Positions 25,712-38,674 of a DNA stretch of 64,000 nucleotides are shown one piece after another. Position numbers and translations under genes: made by a program. Every line of letters begins with the position of its first letter. Position 1 is the first letter of the stretch. Below the pieces are notes generated by a model. That model was not told the origin of the DNA. It searched no databases and was given only the letters and a program-made list of their open reading frames with translations. The stretch is from Shewanella sp. KX20019 (GTDB lineage Bacteria > Pseudomonadota > Gammaproteobacteria > Enterobacterales > Shewanellaceae), in NCBI RefSeq assembly GCF_016757755.1, contig NZ_CP068437.1, positions 4,836,001-4,900,000 of the forward strand. The letters are read 5' to 3'.

Positions 25712-26546
25712 GTAGCATCTCTATTTCTTAAAGGGCACAGCCAAAAAGAAGTCAATAATAGACTTAAAGTTACCCGTGGAAGTGTTAATACATGGATTGC
25801 AAATTATCTGGCTTACCACCTCAAAGTGCTGAATGCCAAAAATAACAAAGGGCATAGCTATCTCACTTTATGCTAAGGCAACTTAGAGGCTATATAAAGC
25901 ATAATGCATCAAGGCCTCTGGTGAAGGGCTGACTTGGGACACTATTCAACAATATACTCAGCTACATTTTAATGCCAATTACCACCAAAATTCCATTTAC
26001 AAACTACTATCGCAGTTAAGGTTTAGCTGGATAACCAGCCGTTCCAAGCACCCTAAACAATCACTTGAGGCACAAGTGGCTTTTAAAAAAGTTCCAACTA
26101 GAAACGCTACTTCCCCCCAGGTAGCGTAGCGTTCGAGCGCGTGGATATTTAGCTTCAGGATAAGACTCGCTTTGTTCAACAAAACACAACGATACGTTTG
26201 TGGGCAAGAAAAGGCGCGCGCCCGAGATCGGTACACCAACATCTATCACTGATATCCCGAAGAACAAATCCTGGTCAACACCAGGCTATTGTTATGGATG
26301 GTGCAAGTTCCTATACCGATAATATCGCAGATAAATTTAACAATCTCAATATTATCAAGTTACCTCGCACTCTACAGACCTCAATCCTATCGAACAAGTC
26401 TGGAGCTGGTTACGACATCAGCATCTAACTAATCGCAGCTTTAAAGGGTACCAGGATATAGTGGATTGCTTGGAATAGTTTATCAATGACTCAAATAGAG
26501 TTATGTCGCCTTACAGAAGGGAATGGGCAATAGTGACTGAATGTTA
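25712..26546 (+). pseudogene. Decayed IS630-family transposase
   Basis: Translation in changing frames recovers family landmarks in order. First is an N-terminal helix-turn-helix (LKGHSQKEVNNRLKV..SVNTWI, 25715-25810). Next is RLWARKGARPRS near 26195 (usual form RxWxxKGxRP). Then IVMDGAS near 26290 gives the catalytic Asp block, and after a frameshift the NPIEQVWSWLR block lies near 26390. The last frame runs to a TAA at 26544. Many stop codons and frameshifts in the middle make it non-functional. No clear terminal inverted repeats or TA duplication were found, so the element's ends are unknown. Confidence 0.75.
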
Positions 26547-26590
26547 AGATGCTATGGTATTCGATGTTCAAAACCACAAATCGCAGACGG

Positions 26591-26620
26591 AAAAAAGCCC
26601 GTTGCATTAGCAACGGGCTT
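26591..26620 (-). terminator. Second, distal terminator of operon C
   Basis: The same AAGCCCGTTGC/GCAACGGGCTT hairpin with T6 as in operons A and B, here with loop ATTA. It lies about 230 bp beyond the last 5S and after another terminator, so it is probably the original rrn terminator displaced by insertion. Confidence 0.8.
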
Positions 26621-26653
26621 AATACTCTCTTTCGAGACTGATTCTAATAAACC

Positions 26654-26671
26654 TAGGCGCCTGTCATGGCC
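26654..26671 (-). repeat. Fossil of a 5S rRNA 3' end
   Basis: TAGGCGCCTGTCATGGCC resembles the 3' end of the intact 5S genes (TAGGCGCCTGGAAATGACC). It sits at the proper distance from the distal terminator, as expected if a former 5S gene was removed here. Confidence 0.5.
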
Positions 26672-26803
26672 AGCTTTGAGACCATTTATATGCATCAATG
26701 GCATTTCCTACTTCCTGTAGGTCACTAGCTCTTCGCGTTCATCGTCCGCATCAAGCTTCGCTTGATAAGCACTGCCTCTTCACCCTACTCCACATGGGTA
26801 AAC

Positions 26804-26835
26804 GAAAAAATCCCTAGCGCAGAGCGCTAGGGATT
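26804..26835 (-). terminator. Proximal terminator of operon C
   Basis: A perfect 12-bp stem AATCCCTAGCGC/GCGCTAGGGATT with a three-base loop, followed on the minus strand by T6. It is unlike the terminators of operons A and B. It lies 13 bp after the last 5S. Confidence 0.9.
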
Positions 26836-26847
26836 CATCGTTATTAG

Positions 26848-26967
26848 GCGCCTGGAAATGACCTACTCTCACATGGGGAAACCCCACACTACCATCGGCG
26901 ATACTGTGTTTCACTTCTGAGTTCGGAATGGGATCAGGTGGGACCACAGCTCTATGGTTTCCAGACA
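26848..26967 (-). rRNA. rrf: 5S ribosomal RNA, operon C, distal copy
   Basis: 120 nt, identical in sequence to the other 5S genes as far as could be read. It lies downstream of tRNA-Thr, so operon C has two 5S genes. Confidence 0.95.
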
Positions 26968-26980
26968 AATTCTTTCAAAA

Positions 26981-27056
<76 letters not shown>

Positions 27057-27124
27057 AATATCGTGCGTTAATCTATTTGTCTTATGTGAAATATCACTGC
27101 ATTTAAATAAACGACTTAAATTAG

Positions 27125-27244
27125 GCGCCTGGAAATGACCTACTCTCACATGGGGAAACCCCACACTACCATCGGCGATACTGTGTTTCACTTCTGAGTT
27201 CGGAATGGGATCAGGTGGGACCACAGCTCTATGGTTTCCAGACA
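27125..27244 (-). rRNA. rrf: 5S ribosomal RNA, operon C, proximal copy
   Basis: 120 nt, at the standard 5S position relative to 23S C (same 170-bp gap as in A and B). Confidence 0.95.
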
Positions 27245-27413
27245 AATTTGGCTATTACTTTCAGCTTTTAAAAAGCTAAAGGTAAAAAGTTTAGAAAGCT
27301 GTTACTCGCTACCGCAAGTAATATTAAATTATTGACTCTTACACACACATTAAGTGCTTCTAATTCTGGTTTCTGTCGAAACATCAGTCTCATACAAAAC
27401 CCATCAGGGTTGT

Positions 27414-30318
<2,905 letters not shown>

Positions 30319-30593
30319 ATACAACCCAAATAAGTCTCTATGAGAAATAATCGTTGTTTCAAGCGGGTAAGCTCAAAACAGTCGTATCGTAACTAATGGT
30401 TTCTACTTTCGCCAAAATTAGAATTTTTAACTCGTAACCGTTAAGTCACAAGCCAAGACACTTAATGTTTAAGTGTTTAGAACTCAATTTTTTAATTTCG
30501 CGCTAATCCTATAAATAACAATACGATAAATCGTAGCTGCTATCCCTTTCAGATTAACACTATCAGCTTTCCAAATTTTTAAAGAACGGGCTT

Positions 30594-30630
30594 AAAAAAG
30601 CCAAAGATAAAGTTTTCGTTTATCTTTGGC
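30594..30630 (-). terminator. Terminator-like hairpin inside the 16S-23S spacer of operon C
   Basis: A perfect 12-bp stem GCCAAAGATAAA/TTTATCTTTGGC with a seven-base loop is followed, in the direction of rRNA transcription, by T6. It lies between tRNA-Ala and the spacer boxA-like sequence. It has the full form of an intrinsic terminator, but transcription must pass it to reach 23S C. Operons A and B lack it. Confidence 0.6.
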
Positions 30631-30710
30631 ATCTCTATCCAATGCATGCCTCACTTATCAGCTAGAAAAGTAAGTCTACTAAATCATCAAATGATAATTA
30701 GCAAAGTAAA

Positions 30711-30786
30711 TGGTGGAGCTATGCGGGATCGAACCGCAGACCTCCTGCGTGCAAGGCAGGCGCTCTCCCAGCTGAGCTATAGCCCC
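30711..30786 (-). tRNA. tRNA-Ala (anticodon UGC)
   Basis: 76 nt from GGGGCTATAGCTCAG to encoded CCA, with anticodon loop CTTGCAC and T-loop GTTCGATCC. Second tRNA of the 16S-23S spacer. Confidence 0.96.
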
Positions 30787-30850
30787 ATTTACATGCAGTC
30801 AAACAAAATACGTTAATACAAAATCTTCATTTAGGAGAAACAAAAGATTT

Positions 30851-30927
<77 letters not shown>

Positions 30928-31016
30928 AACGTATATTGCTCTTTCTTTATAACAAGCATATCTGTGTGAACACTCAAACGTATTTGCATACTTCAGATGC
31001 GAGTTAGTCGTATAGG

Positions 31017-32559
<1,543 letters not shown>

Positions 32560-32568
32560 AAGTTTTTT

Positions 32569-32592
32569 GCCCCACTCGGTTAAGAGTGAAAC
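32569..32592 (-). ncRNA. 16S leader hairpin I, operon C
   Basis: GTTTCACTC/GAGTGGGGC pair in nine positions around loop TTAACC. It is the same length and place as hairpin I of operon A, but changed on both arms in a compensating way. Confidence 0.6.
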
Positions 32593-32689
32593 GGCTCAAT
32601 GAATTATACTGTTTTTCAAATATCCGAAGATATTCGAAGTTTACATATTGCTATGGTCACTCAGTGGTTCATTGAGTTAATATTTTTGA

Positions 32690-32718
32690 TTGCCGACATT
32701 CCGAAGAACAGAAGGCAA
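32690..32718 (-). ncRNA. 16S leader hairpin II, operon C, with UUCG loop
   Basis: Outer stem TTGCC/GGCAA and an inner TTC-TTCG-GAA, which gives a C(UUCG)G tetraloop. At the same place, operon A (17891-17922) has an outer stem TTGCT/AGCAA with a quite different, longer apical part. Confidence 0.5.
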
Positions 32719-32769
32719 TTTCGAATAACTCAACACCTGTGAGTGCCCACACAGATTTGCTTGTCATAT

Positions 32770-32780
32770 TGTTAAAGAGC
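32770..32780 (-). promoter_or_regulatory. boxA antitermination element, operon C leader
   Basis: Minus-strand GCTCTTTAACA, identical to operons A and B. Confidence 0.85.
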
Positions 32781-32838
32781 GTGACATCAATCTTTCAGAT
32801 GTCGCCGAAGACGCTAGGTCGTTGGCTTGAGGAGGCGT

Positions 32839-32866
32839 ATTCTACACTCTCCAGTGTCGGCGTCAA
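32839..32866 (-). promoter_or_regulatory. rrn promoter P2, operon C
   Basis: TTGACG-N16-TAGAAT, same spacing and discriminator as A and B. Confidence 0.85.
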
Positions 32867-33042
32867 GGGCTTATTTTAAGAAGTTTTTCAAGCGATGATT
32901 TCTTAATCAGAAGTCATAACCCGAAGCCCTTAAAGCGCTTGTCACCTGAATCAAATCTCCGAAGAAGTTTAACTCTCTAACACTGCTGCAAGTCCCGTAC
33001 AACCTAAGCTGTTGGCCTGCTGTGCCGTGTCAGTGGGTGCGA

Positions 33043-33070
33043 ATTATAGGGAATTACTGAGCAAGCGCAA
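33043..33070 (-). promoter_or_regulatory. rrn promoter P1, operon C
   Basis: TTGCGC-N16-TATAAT. The spacer has diverged from A and B and the discriminator reads TCGC instead of GCGC, so strength may differ. Confidence 0.82.
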
Positions 33071-33146
33071 GTGATTTTTAAAGAAAAAAAGCCCTTTTTT
33101 CAATGTTTTTACTTAAACACACTTTAGCCACCACTTACCCTCAGAG

Positions 33147-33155
33147 TTATCCACA
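33147..33155 (+). promoter_or_regulatory. DnaA-box sequence upstream of rrn P1, operon C
   Basis: TTATCCACA is kept, 77 bp upstream of the -35 as in A and B, although much of the surrounding sequence has changed. Confidence 0.55.
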
Positions 33156-33352
33156 AAAGTTAGATGGAACGCCGATTTAACATACAACACCGCATATAAA
33201 ATTCGGTTTCCAACATGGGCAATATAGTAGTAGATATGTAATTTAGGCTCCTTGCTCCAGAGAACTGGGCTTAAACTCTCACTATCGTCATGAGCCGACC
33301 TAATGAAGTACGTTGCTATGGTGATACAGGACTAGCATAAAAATTCAGACAA

Positions 33353-33382
33353 TAAAAAAGGGCGACTTCTCAGTCACCCTTC
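33353..33382 (-). terminator. Intrinsic terminator of secA
   Basis: Stem AAGGGTGAC/GTCGCCCTT (one wobble pair) with a six-base loop, followed on the minus strand by T6. It lies about 25 bp after the secA stop and also marks the boundary with the rRNA block. Confidence 0.88.
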
Positions 33383-33406
33383 TATTACTTAATACAGCTA
33401 GTACTC

Positions 33407-36130
33407 TTAAGTTAGTTTACCGTGGCACTGTTTATACTTCTTGCCTGAACCGCAAGGGCAAGGATCGTTTCGGCCGACTTTCTCGCCGTCACGCACTTGT
33501 GGTTGTGTCGCAGCTAATGCAGCACTTTCTTCTGCTCCAACGAGTGCTTCGGCTGCTGCATGTTGATAGTCACGACGGATCTTTGCATCTTCTTGACGAC
33601 GACGCTCTTCCATCTCTTCGACATCAGATTGCGCTTGTACCTGCACTTTAGACAAAATACTGATCACGTCATGTTTAAGTGATTCTAGCATCTGCTGGAA
33701 CAATTCAAATGACTCACGCTTATACTCTTGCTTAGGGTTCTTTTGTGCGTAGCCGCGCAAATGAATCCCTTGACGAAGATGATCCATGGCAGAAAGGTGT
33801 TCTTTCCATAGTCCATCCAAGGTTTGCAACATCACGGCTTTTTCAAATTGACGCAGTACAGACTCACCTACCATCTCTTCTTTAGCTTTGTATGCGTTAA
33901 TCCATGTATCAACAATACGCTCACGTAATGTCTCCTCATGAAGATCATCTTCTTTATCTAACCACTCCTGAACAGGTAGACTCATTGAGTACTCTTGCTG
34001 CAAGCGCTGCTCTAGACCTGGCACATCCCATAATTCCTCTACTGACTGAGGTGGAATATATTGGTCCATCAATTCATTAATGACGTCGGTCTGAATGTTA
34101 GTGATAGTATCTTTAATACTTTCAGCATCCATAAGCTCATTACGCTGAGCATAAACAACTTGACGCTGATCATTTGCAACATCATCAAACTCAAGAAGTT
34201 GCTTACGAATATCAAAATTACGCGCTTCTACTTTACGCTGTGCGTTTTCAATAGCGCGAGATACCCATGGATGCTCAATAGCCTCACCCTCTTCCATACC
34301 AAGCTTCTTCATCATTGAAGAAACGCGGTCAGAAGCAAAGATACGCATCAAGCTATCTTCCATAGATAGATAGAAACGAGATGAACCAGCATCACCTTGA
34401 CGACCAGAACGACCACGAAGCTGATTATCGATACGGCGAGATTCATGACGTTCTGTACCTAGGATATGTAAACCGCCAGCATCAACCACTTCATCATGAC
34501 GAATTTGCCAATCAGCTTTGATTGCCGCTTTCTGTTCACTTGTAGGGTTAGCAATGGCTTCAATTTCCATATTCCAATTGCCGCCTAACACAATATCCGT
34601 ACCACGACCTGCCATATTAGTTGCAACAGTTACAGCACCAGTACGACCAGCCTGAGCTACGATATCAGCTTCACGTTCATGGAATTTAGCATTCAGGATC
34701 TCATGTGGGATCTTTTGCTTCTTCAATAAGCTGTGAAGTAGTTCTGATTGCTCGATTGATACTGTACCCACTAATACCGGTTGCCCGCGCTCGCGGCAGC
34801 CAATGATATCTTTAACAATAGCGGCATACTTTTCGTCAGCAGTAAGATAAACCAAATCTGGATTATCGATACGTACCATAGGACGGTTAGTCGGTACAAC
34901 TACTGTATCAAGCCCATAAATATGCTGAAATTCGAATGCTTCAGTATCGGCAGTACCCGTCATACCAGCCAATTTCTTATATTGACGGAAGAAGTTCTGA
35001 AAAGTGATCGATGCTAAAGTTTGGTTTTCATTTTGAATATGAACCCCTTCTTTCGCTTCTACCGCTTGATGTAAACCTTCAGACCAACGACGACCAGGCA
35101 TAGTACGGCCAGTATGTTCATCGACAATGATAACTTCATTATCTTGAACAATATAATCAACGTCTTTTTCAAATAGCGTATGAGCACGTAGCGCTGCATT
35201 GACATGGTGCAGCAACGAGATATTCGCTGCAGAATACAGTGAGTCACCGTCGCCTAACATGCCACGCTCAGTCAACAATACTTCGACCTTTTCTTGGCCA
35301 CGCTCTGTCATATGAACTTGTTTTGCTTTTTCATCGATAGAGTAATCACCTTCACCAATCTCATCTTCAGTATCTTCTTTCTCTTGCTGGATCAGATTTG
35401 GGATAAGGGTATTAATCTTAGTGTAAAGCTCTGAACTATCTTCGGCTGCACCTGAAATAATCAGTGGTGTACGCGCTTCATCGATAAGGATTGAATCGAC
35501 TTCATCGATAAGTGCGTAGTGCAAAGGACGCTGCACTCGTTCAGCTGGCGAGAAAGCCATGTTGTCACGAAGGTAATCAAAACCAAATTCGTTATTGGTT
35601 CCGTAAGTAATGTCAGCATCGTAGGCCGCTTTTTTCTCTACCTGACCGAGACCCGCTACGTTAATACCAACGGTTAACCCTAAAAACTCAAATAGAGGAC
35701 GGTTATTCTCTGCATCACGTCCAGCGAGGTAATCGTTCACGGTAATGACATGAACGCCTTTACCCGTCAGGCCATTTAGGTATGCAGGCAAAGTTGCGGT
35801 TAACGTTTTACCTTCACCGGTACGCATCTCTGCAATACGGTTACTATCTAGGATCATGCCGCCAATCATCTGCACATCGAAATGACGCATTTCGAACACA
35901 CGCTTTGATGCTTCACGCACAGTTGCGAACGCTTCAGGCAAAACAGAATCTAGCGTTTCTCCTGCATCAAGCCGTTCACGGAAATGTATTGTTTTTGCTT
36001 TTAAGTCTTCATCTGATAGTTGTGCGTACTCTTCTTCGAAACCATTAATTTTATTAACGACTTTTCCGAAAGCTTTAAGCGTACGATCGTTGCGACTACC
36101 AAATACTTTTGTCAGTAATTTACCAAACAT
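33407..36130 (-). CDS. secA: Preprotein translocase ATPase SecA
   Basis: ATG at 36130 gives 907 residues starting MFGKLLTKVFGSRNDRTLK, the usual SecA start. It is preceded by AGAAGTGG. A TTG nine codons upstream is less likely. Visible features are Walker A GEGKT near residue 105, the Walker B/DEAD-like DEVDSILIDEARTPL near 210, and helicase motif IV-VI segments (GRGTDIV, RGRSGRQGD). The C-terminal zinc finger is NDPCPCGSGKKYKQCHG. SecA drives Sec-dependent export, which the secreted proteins of this window need. It lies downstream of an M23 peptidase gene and a terminator follows it. Confidence 0.97.
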   Translation of the reverse strand: MFGKLLTKVFGSRNDRTLKAFGKVVNKINGFEEEYAQLSDEDLKAKTIHFRERLDAGETLDSVLPEAFATVREASKRVFEMRHFDVQMIGGMILDSNRIAEMRTGEGKTLTATLPAYLNGLTGKGVHVITVNDYLAGRDAENNRPLFEFLGLTVGINVAGLGQVEKKAAYDADITYGTNNEFGFDYLRDNMAFSPAERVQRPLHYALIDEVDSILIDEARTPLIISGAAEDSSELYTKINTLIPNLIQQEKEDTEDEIGEGDYSIDEKAKQVHMTERGQEKVEVLLTERGMLGDGDSLYSAANISLLHHVNAALRAHTLFEKDVDYIVQDNEVIIVDEHTGRTMPGRRWSEGLHQAVEAKEGVHIQNENQTLASITFQNFFRQYKKLAGMTGTADTEAFEFQHIYGLDTVVVPTNRPMVRIDNPDLVYLTADEKYAAIVKDIIGCRERGQPVLVGTVSIEQSELLHSLLKKQKIPHEILNAKFHEREADIVAQAGRTGAVTVATNMAGRGTDIVLGGNWNMEIEAIANPTSEQKAAIKADWQIRHDEVVDAGGLHILGTERHESRRIDNQLRGRSGRQGDAGSSRFYLSMEDSLMRIFASDRVSSMMKKLGMEEGEAIEHPWVSRAIENAQRKVEARNFDIRKQLLEFDDVANDQRQVVYAQRNELMDAESIKDTITNIQTDVINELMDQYIPPQSVEELWDVPGLEQRLQQEYSMSLPVQEWLDKEDDLHEETLRERIVDTWINAYKAKEEMVGESVLRQFEKAVMLQTLDGLWKEHLSAMDHLRQGIHLRGYAQKNPKQEYKRESFELFQQMLESLKHDVISILSKVQVQAQSDVEEMEERRRQEDAKIRRDYQHAAAEALVGAEESAALAATQPQVRDGEKVGRNDPCPCGSGKKYKQCHGKLT

Positions 36131-36189
36131 CTGAACCACTTCTATGTTGTTGGCCAAGTCCCTTTGAGAACCTGAAAGCCTAATTTAGA

Positions 36190-37089
36190 TTAACCTGCCT
36201 TGCGGTAGACATATTTTTGCGGATCAATTTGCCGCCCACCACGCAACACTTCATAGTGCACATGAGGCCCGGTTGAGCGCCCTGTACTTCCCATTACAGC
36301 GATTCTCTCGCCTTTAGCGACCACGTCGCCTACAGTTACTGACAAAGCTTTATTGTGGCCATAGCGTGTTCGAAGACCATTACCATGATCAATTTCAACG
36401 AGCTCACCATAACCAAACATCTTCTCCGCCCACGTAACAACACCACCTGCAGTAGCGATTACGTCGACGCCCTCTTCTCCAGCAAAGTCGATGCCTTTAT
36501 GCATCGTTCGCTTACCGTTAAAAGGATCATTTCGTAAACCATAGGGCGAGGATAACCAACCTTTTTTAATTGGTCGCCCAGATATATAACGTTCTTCATC
36601 TATATGGAGATTAGATGCCACCGTTTCAAGTAGTGAGAGCTGAACATTATTATTATCCATTCTTGACACCAGCGCATCCATATCGGCAATGAGCTGATCG
36701 AGTTCGATGTTAGTACCTAATTCACTGATACCACCAACACCAACTTCTGAAGAGAAATCAAATTGTTCTTCTAATTGATTATTTAAAGCAACTTGCTGAC
36801 CCAACGCTTCTAAACGAGTGAGCTTAGCTTGCATACGTGCAACGTGGGCGACTAACATTGACAATTGAGTTTCAGTTGCGCTCTTTAAAGAGATCAACTC
36901 GCTCTTTTGCTCTTCACGAGCTAAGCGTTCATTATCAGTATTAGTCTGTTGCTCTATAAGCTGCTTGGCATTGTGCTGATAAAGACCCGTGCTTGCTGCA
37001 ATGAGCAAGATGGGTAAAAGCAGCCAACGCTTTCCCGGTTGCCAGCGTGTGGCACCGTTTCGACCTTGAATAAAAACTGTTACACTCAT
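36190..37089 (-). CDS. M23-family peptidoglycan endopeptidase, membrane-anchored
   Basis: 299 residues. A single N-terminal membrane segment (about 21-38) is followed by a coiled-coil-like, charged region (about 45-110) and a C-terminal LytM/M23 domain. The zinc-site motifs are HKGIDFA (H-x3-D) and HVHYEV (HxH), so the domain keeps its metal ligands and is probably an active DD-endopeptidase. Conserved YGELVEIDHGNG and GSTGRSTGPHVH segments surround them. The gene sits between secA and lpxC/dciA and is divergent from dciA. It may be co-transcribed with secA (59 bp gap). A role in cell-wall remodelling is inferred. Confidence 0.88.
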   Translation of the reverse strand: MSVTVFIQGRNGATRWQPGKRWLLLPILLIAASTGLYQHNAKQLIEQQTNTDNERLAREEQKSELISLKSATETQLSMLVAHVARMQAKLTRLEALGQQVALNNQLEEQFDFSSEVGVGGISELGTNIELDQLIADMDALVSRMDNNNVQLSLLETVASNLHIDEERYISGRPIKKGWLSSPYGLRNDPFNGKRTMHKGIDFAGEEGVDVIATAGGVVTWAEKMFGYGELVEIDHGNGLRTRYGHNKALSVTVGDVVAKGERIAVMGSTGRSTGPHVHYEVLRGGRQIDPQKYVYRKAG

Positions 37090-37116
37090 AGCCTAATTAA
37101 GCCATTTTATTATCAT

Positions 37117-37569
37117 ATGAAAAAGCCCCCACAGGATCTCAGTCAATTACTGCATCAGCAAGGGAACATGCCCAACTTAGCTGAAAAAGCAGAACTGCTA
37201 TTACACTTAGATCACTACGTAAAAAAAGTGCTTACTGGTCCAGTGATAGAGCAGCTAAAAGTTGCCAATCTACGCCAAGGTACCTTGGTTATTGAAACAA
37301 CAACGGCTGCTTGGGCTGCTAGAATAAACTTCCAAAAACCCAAGATACTGCAAACACTGCAAGCCGAAACGCTACCCATGCTTACCGCTATCGAAGTCAA
37401 AGTCAACCCAAGCTTGTTAATGTATGCAACAAAACCCAAACCCGCTCACAACCATATCAGCGAAACGGCGGCGGCTCACATTGAAGCATTAGCGGAACAT
37501 GCAGAAGGAACACTAGCGGTAAAACTAAAACGGCTGGCTGCATTAGCCAGCCGTTCAAGGCAATCTTAA
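37117..37569 (+). CDS. DUF721/DciA-like protein, candidate replicative-helicase loader
   Basis: ATG at 37117 gives 150 residues starting MKKPPQDLSQLL; the upstream in-frame start at 37039 lies in the divergent M23 gene and is rejected. The N-terminal two-thirds match the DUF721 pattern: conserved hydrophobic helix, then TLVIETTTAAWAARINFQKPKILQTL. DciA proteins recruit DnaB helicase in bacteria that lack DnaC. The tail (about residues 105-150) is Ala/His-rich and ends basic. It is the only rightward gene between the rRNA block and 55 kb, and it converges on lpxC with 7 bp between stops. Confidence 0.8.
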   Translation: MKKPPQDLSQLLHQQGNMPNLAEKAELLLHLDHYVKKVLTGPVIEQLKVANLRQGTLVIETTTAAWAARINFQKPKILQTLQAETLPMLTAIEVKVNPSLLMYATKPKPAHNHISETAAAHIEALAEHAEGTLAVKLKRLAALASRSRQS

Positions 37570-37576
37570 TTCACAT

Positions 37577-38497
37577 TTAAGCGAATACTGCACCCGCAGG
37601 TACTGAGAAGCTTACTGGAGCGTCTGCCTCTGTCTCGAAGCTTACGATTTCCCATGCCTCTTGCTGAGCAAGCATTGCACGTACTAACTGGTTGTTTAAT
37701 GCATGACCCGTCTTATACGCACAGAACTCACCAACTATAGCGTGACCAGCTACATAAAGATCACCAAATGCATCTAGTATCTTATGCTTAACGAACTCAT
37801 CCTCATAACGCAGGCCATCGGGATTGAGAACTCGATATTCGTCAAGCACTACGGCGTTTTCCATACTGCCACCAAGAGCAAGATTATTCGCTCTTAAATA
37901 TTCAATGTCTCGCATAAAACCAAAGGTTCTAGCACGACTAATATCTTTGATAAAAGCAGATGATGAAAAATCCATTACCATGTGCTGCTGACTACGGGCA
38001 ATTTCTGGATGATCAAAGTCAATTGCAAAATCAACTCTAAAACCTTTAAAAGGTTTCAATTCAGCCCATTTATCACCATCTTCAACACGGATAGGTTTAG
38101 TAATCTTGATGTATTTCTTAGCAGCTGCTTGCTCTTGAATACCTACTGATTGCAGTAGGAATACAAAAGGACTCGCGCTACCATCCATAATCGGTATTTC
38201 AGGTGCATCAACTTCAATAATTGCATTGTCAATGCCCAAGCCAGCGAGTGCCGCAAACAGATGCTCAATAGTGGATATACGAACACCATCATCATTAACC
38301 AGCGCAGTACACATTGTCGTTTCACGAACTTGATCGGCTACAGCTGGAATTTCAACAGCAGGAGTCAGATCGGTACGAACAAGAATAATGCCTGTATTAA
38401 CTGGTGCGGGTTTAACGATCAAAGTTACCTTGTTGCCGGAATGCAATCCAACACCAGTAGTTTTAACTATTTCTTTGACTGTTCTTTGAAAAATCAT
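37577..38497 (-). CDS. lpxC: UDP-3-O-acyl-N-acetylglucosamine deacetylase LpxC
   Basis: 306 residues, full length. Zinc ligands are visible as the His in STIEHLFAALAGLG and the HKILD (H-x3-D) near residue 238. The catalytic His is in GHALNNQLVRAM. It performs the committed step of lipid A synthesis in the cytosol. It lies 177 bp downstream of ftsZ, the usual position at the end of the gammaproteobacterial dcw cluster. A separate promoter is proposed in that gap. Confidence 0.97.
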   Translation of the reverse strand: MIFQRTVKEIVKTTGVGLHSGNKVTLIVKPAPVNTGIILVRTDLTPAVEIPAVADQVRETTMCTALVNDDGVRISTIEHLFAALAGLGIDNAIIEVDAPEIPIMDGSASPFVFLLQSVGIQEQAAAKKYIKITKPIRVEDGDKWAELKPFKGFRVDFAIDFDHPEIARSQQHMVMDFSSSAFIKDISRARTFGFMRDIEYLRANNLALGGSMENAVVLDEYRVLNPDGLRYEDEFVKHKILDAFGDLYVAGHAIVGEFCAYKTGHALNNQLVRAMLAQQEAWEIVSFETEADAPVSFSVPAGAVFA

Positions 38498-38576
38498 GTA
38501 TTTACCCGTTTATTCGCTCAACAAAAGAGCATGAACCACACACTTTTTAACCATGTATGGACATTGCTGGTTGCAG

Positions 38577-38605
38577 ATATTAGCATATATTTGCCAATTC
38601 ACCAA
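38577..38605 (-). promoter_or_regulatory. Candidate lpxC promoter
   Basis: TTGGTG (38600-38605), 17-bp spacer, TAATAT (38577-38582), about 80 bp upstream of the lpxC ATG. Confidence 0.5.
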
Positions 38606-38674
38606 AAACGACTCCGCTTTCAGGCAATACATTAGTACAACCTTATACCGCGCAACACTCTATTAACATTCACT

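Noticed and set aside
36131..36157. Extended N-terminus of SecA from a TTG
   Set aside because: The ATG at 36130 gives the standard family start and has a ribosome binding site.
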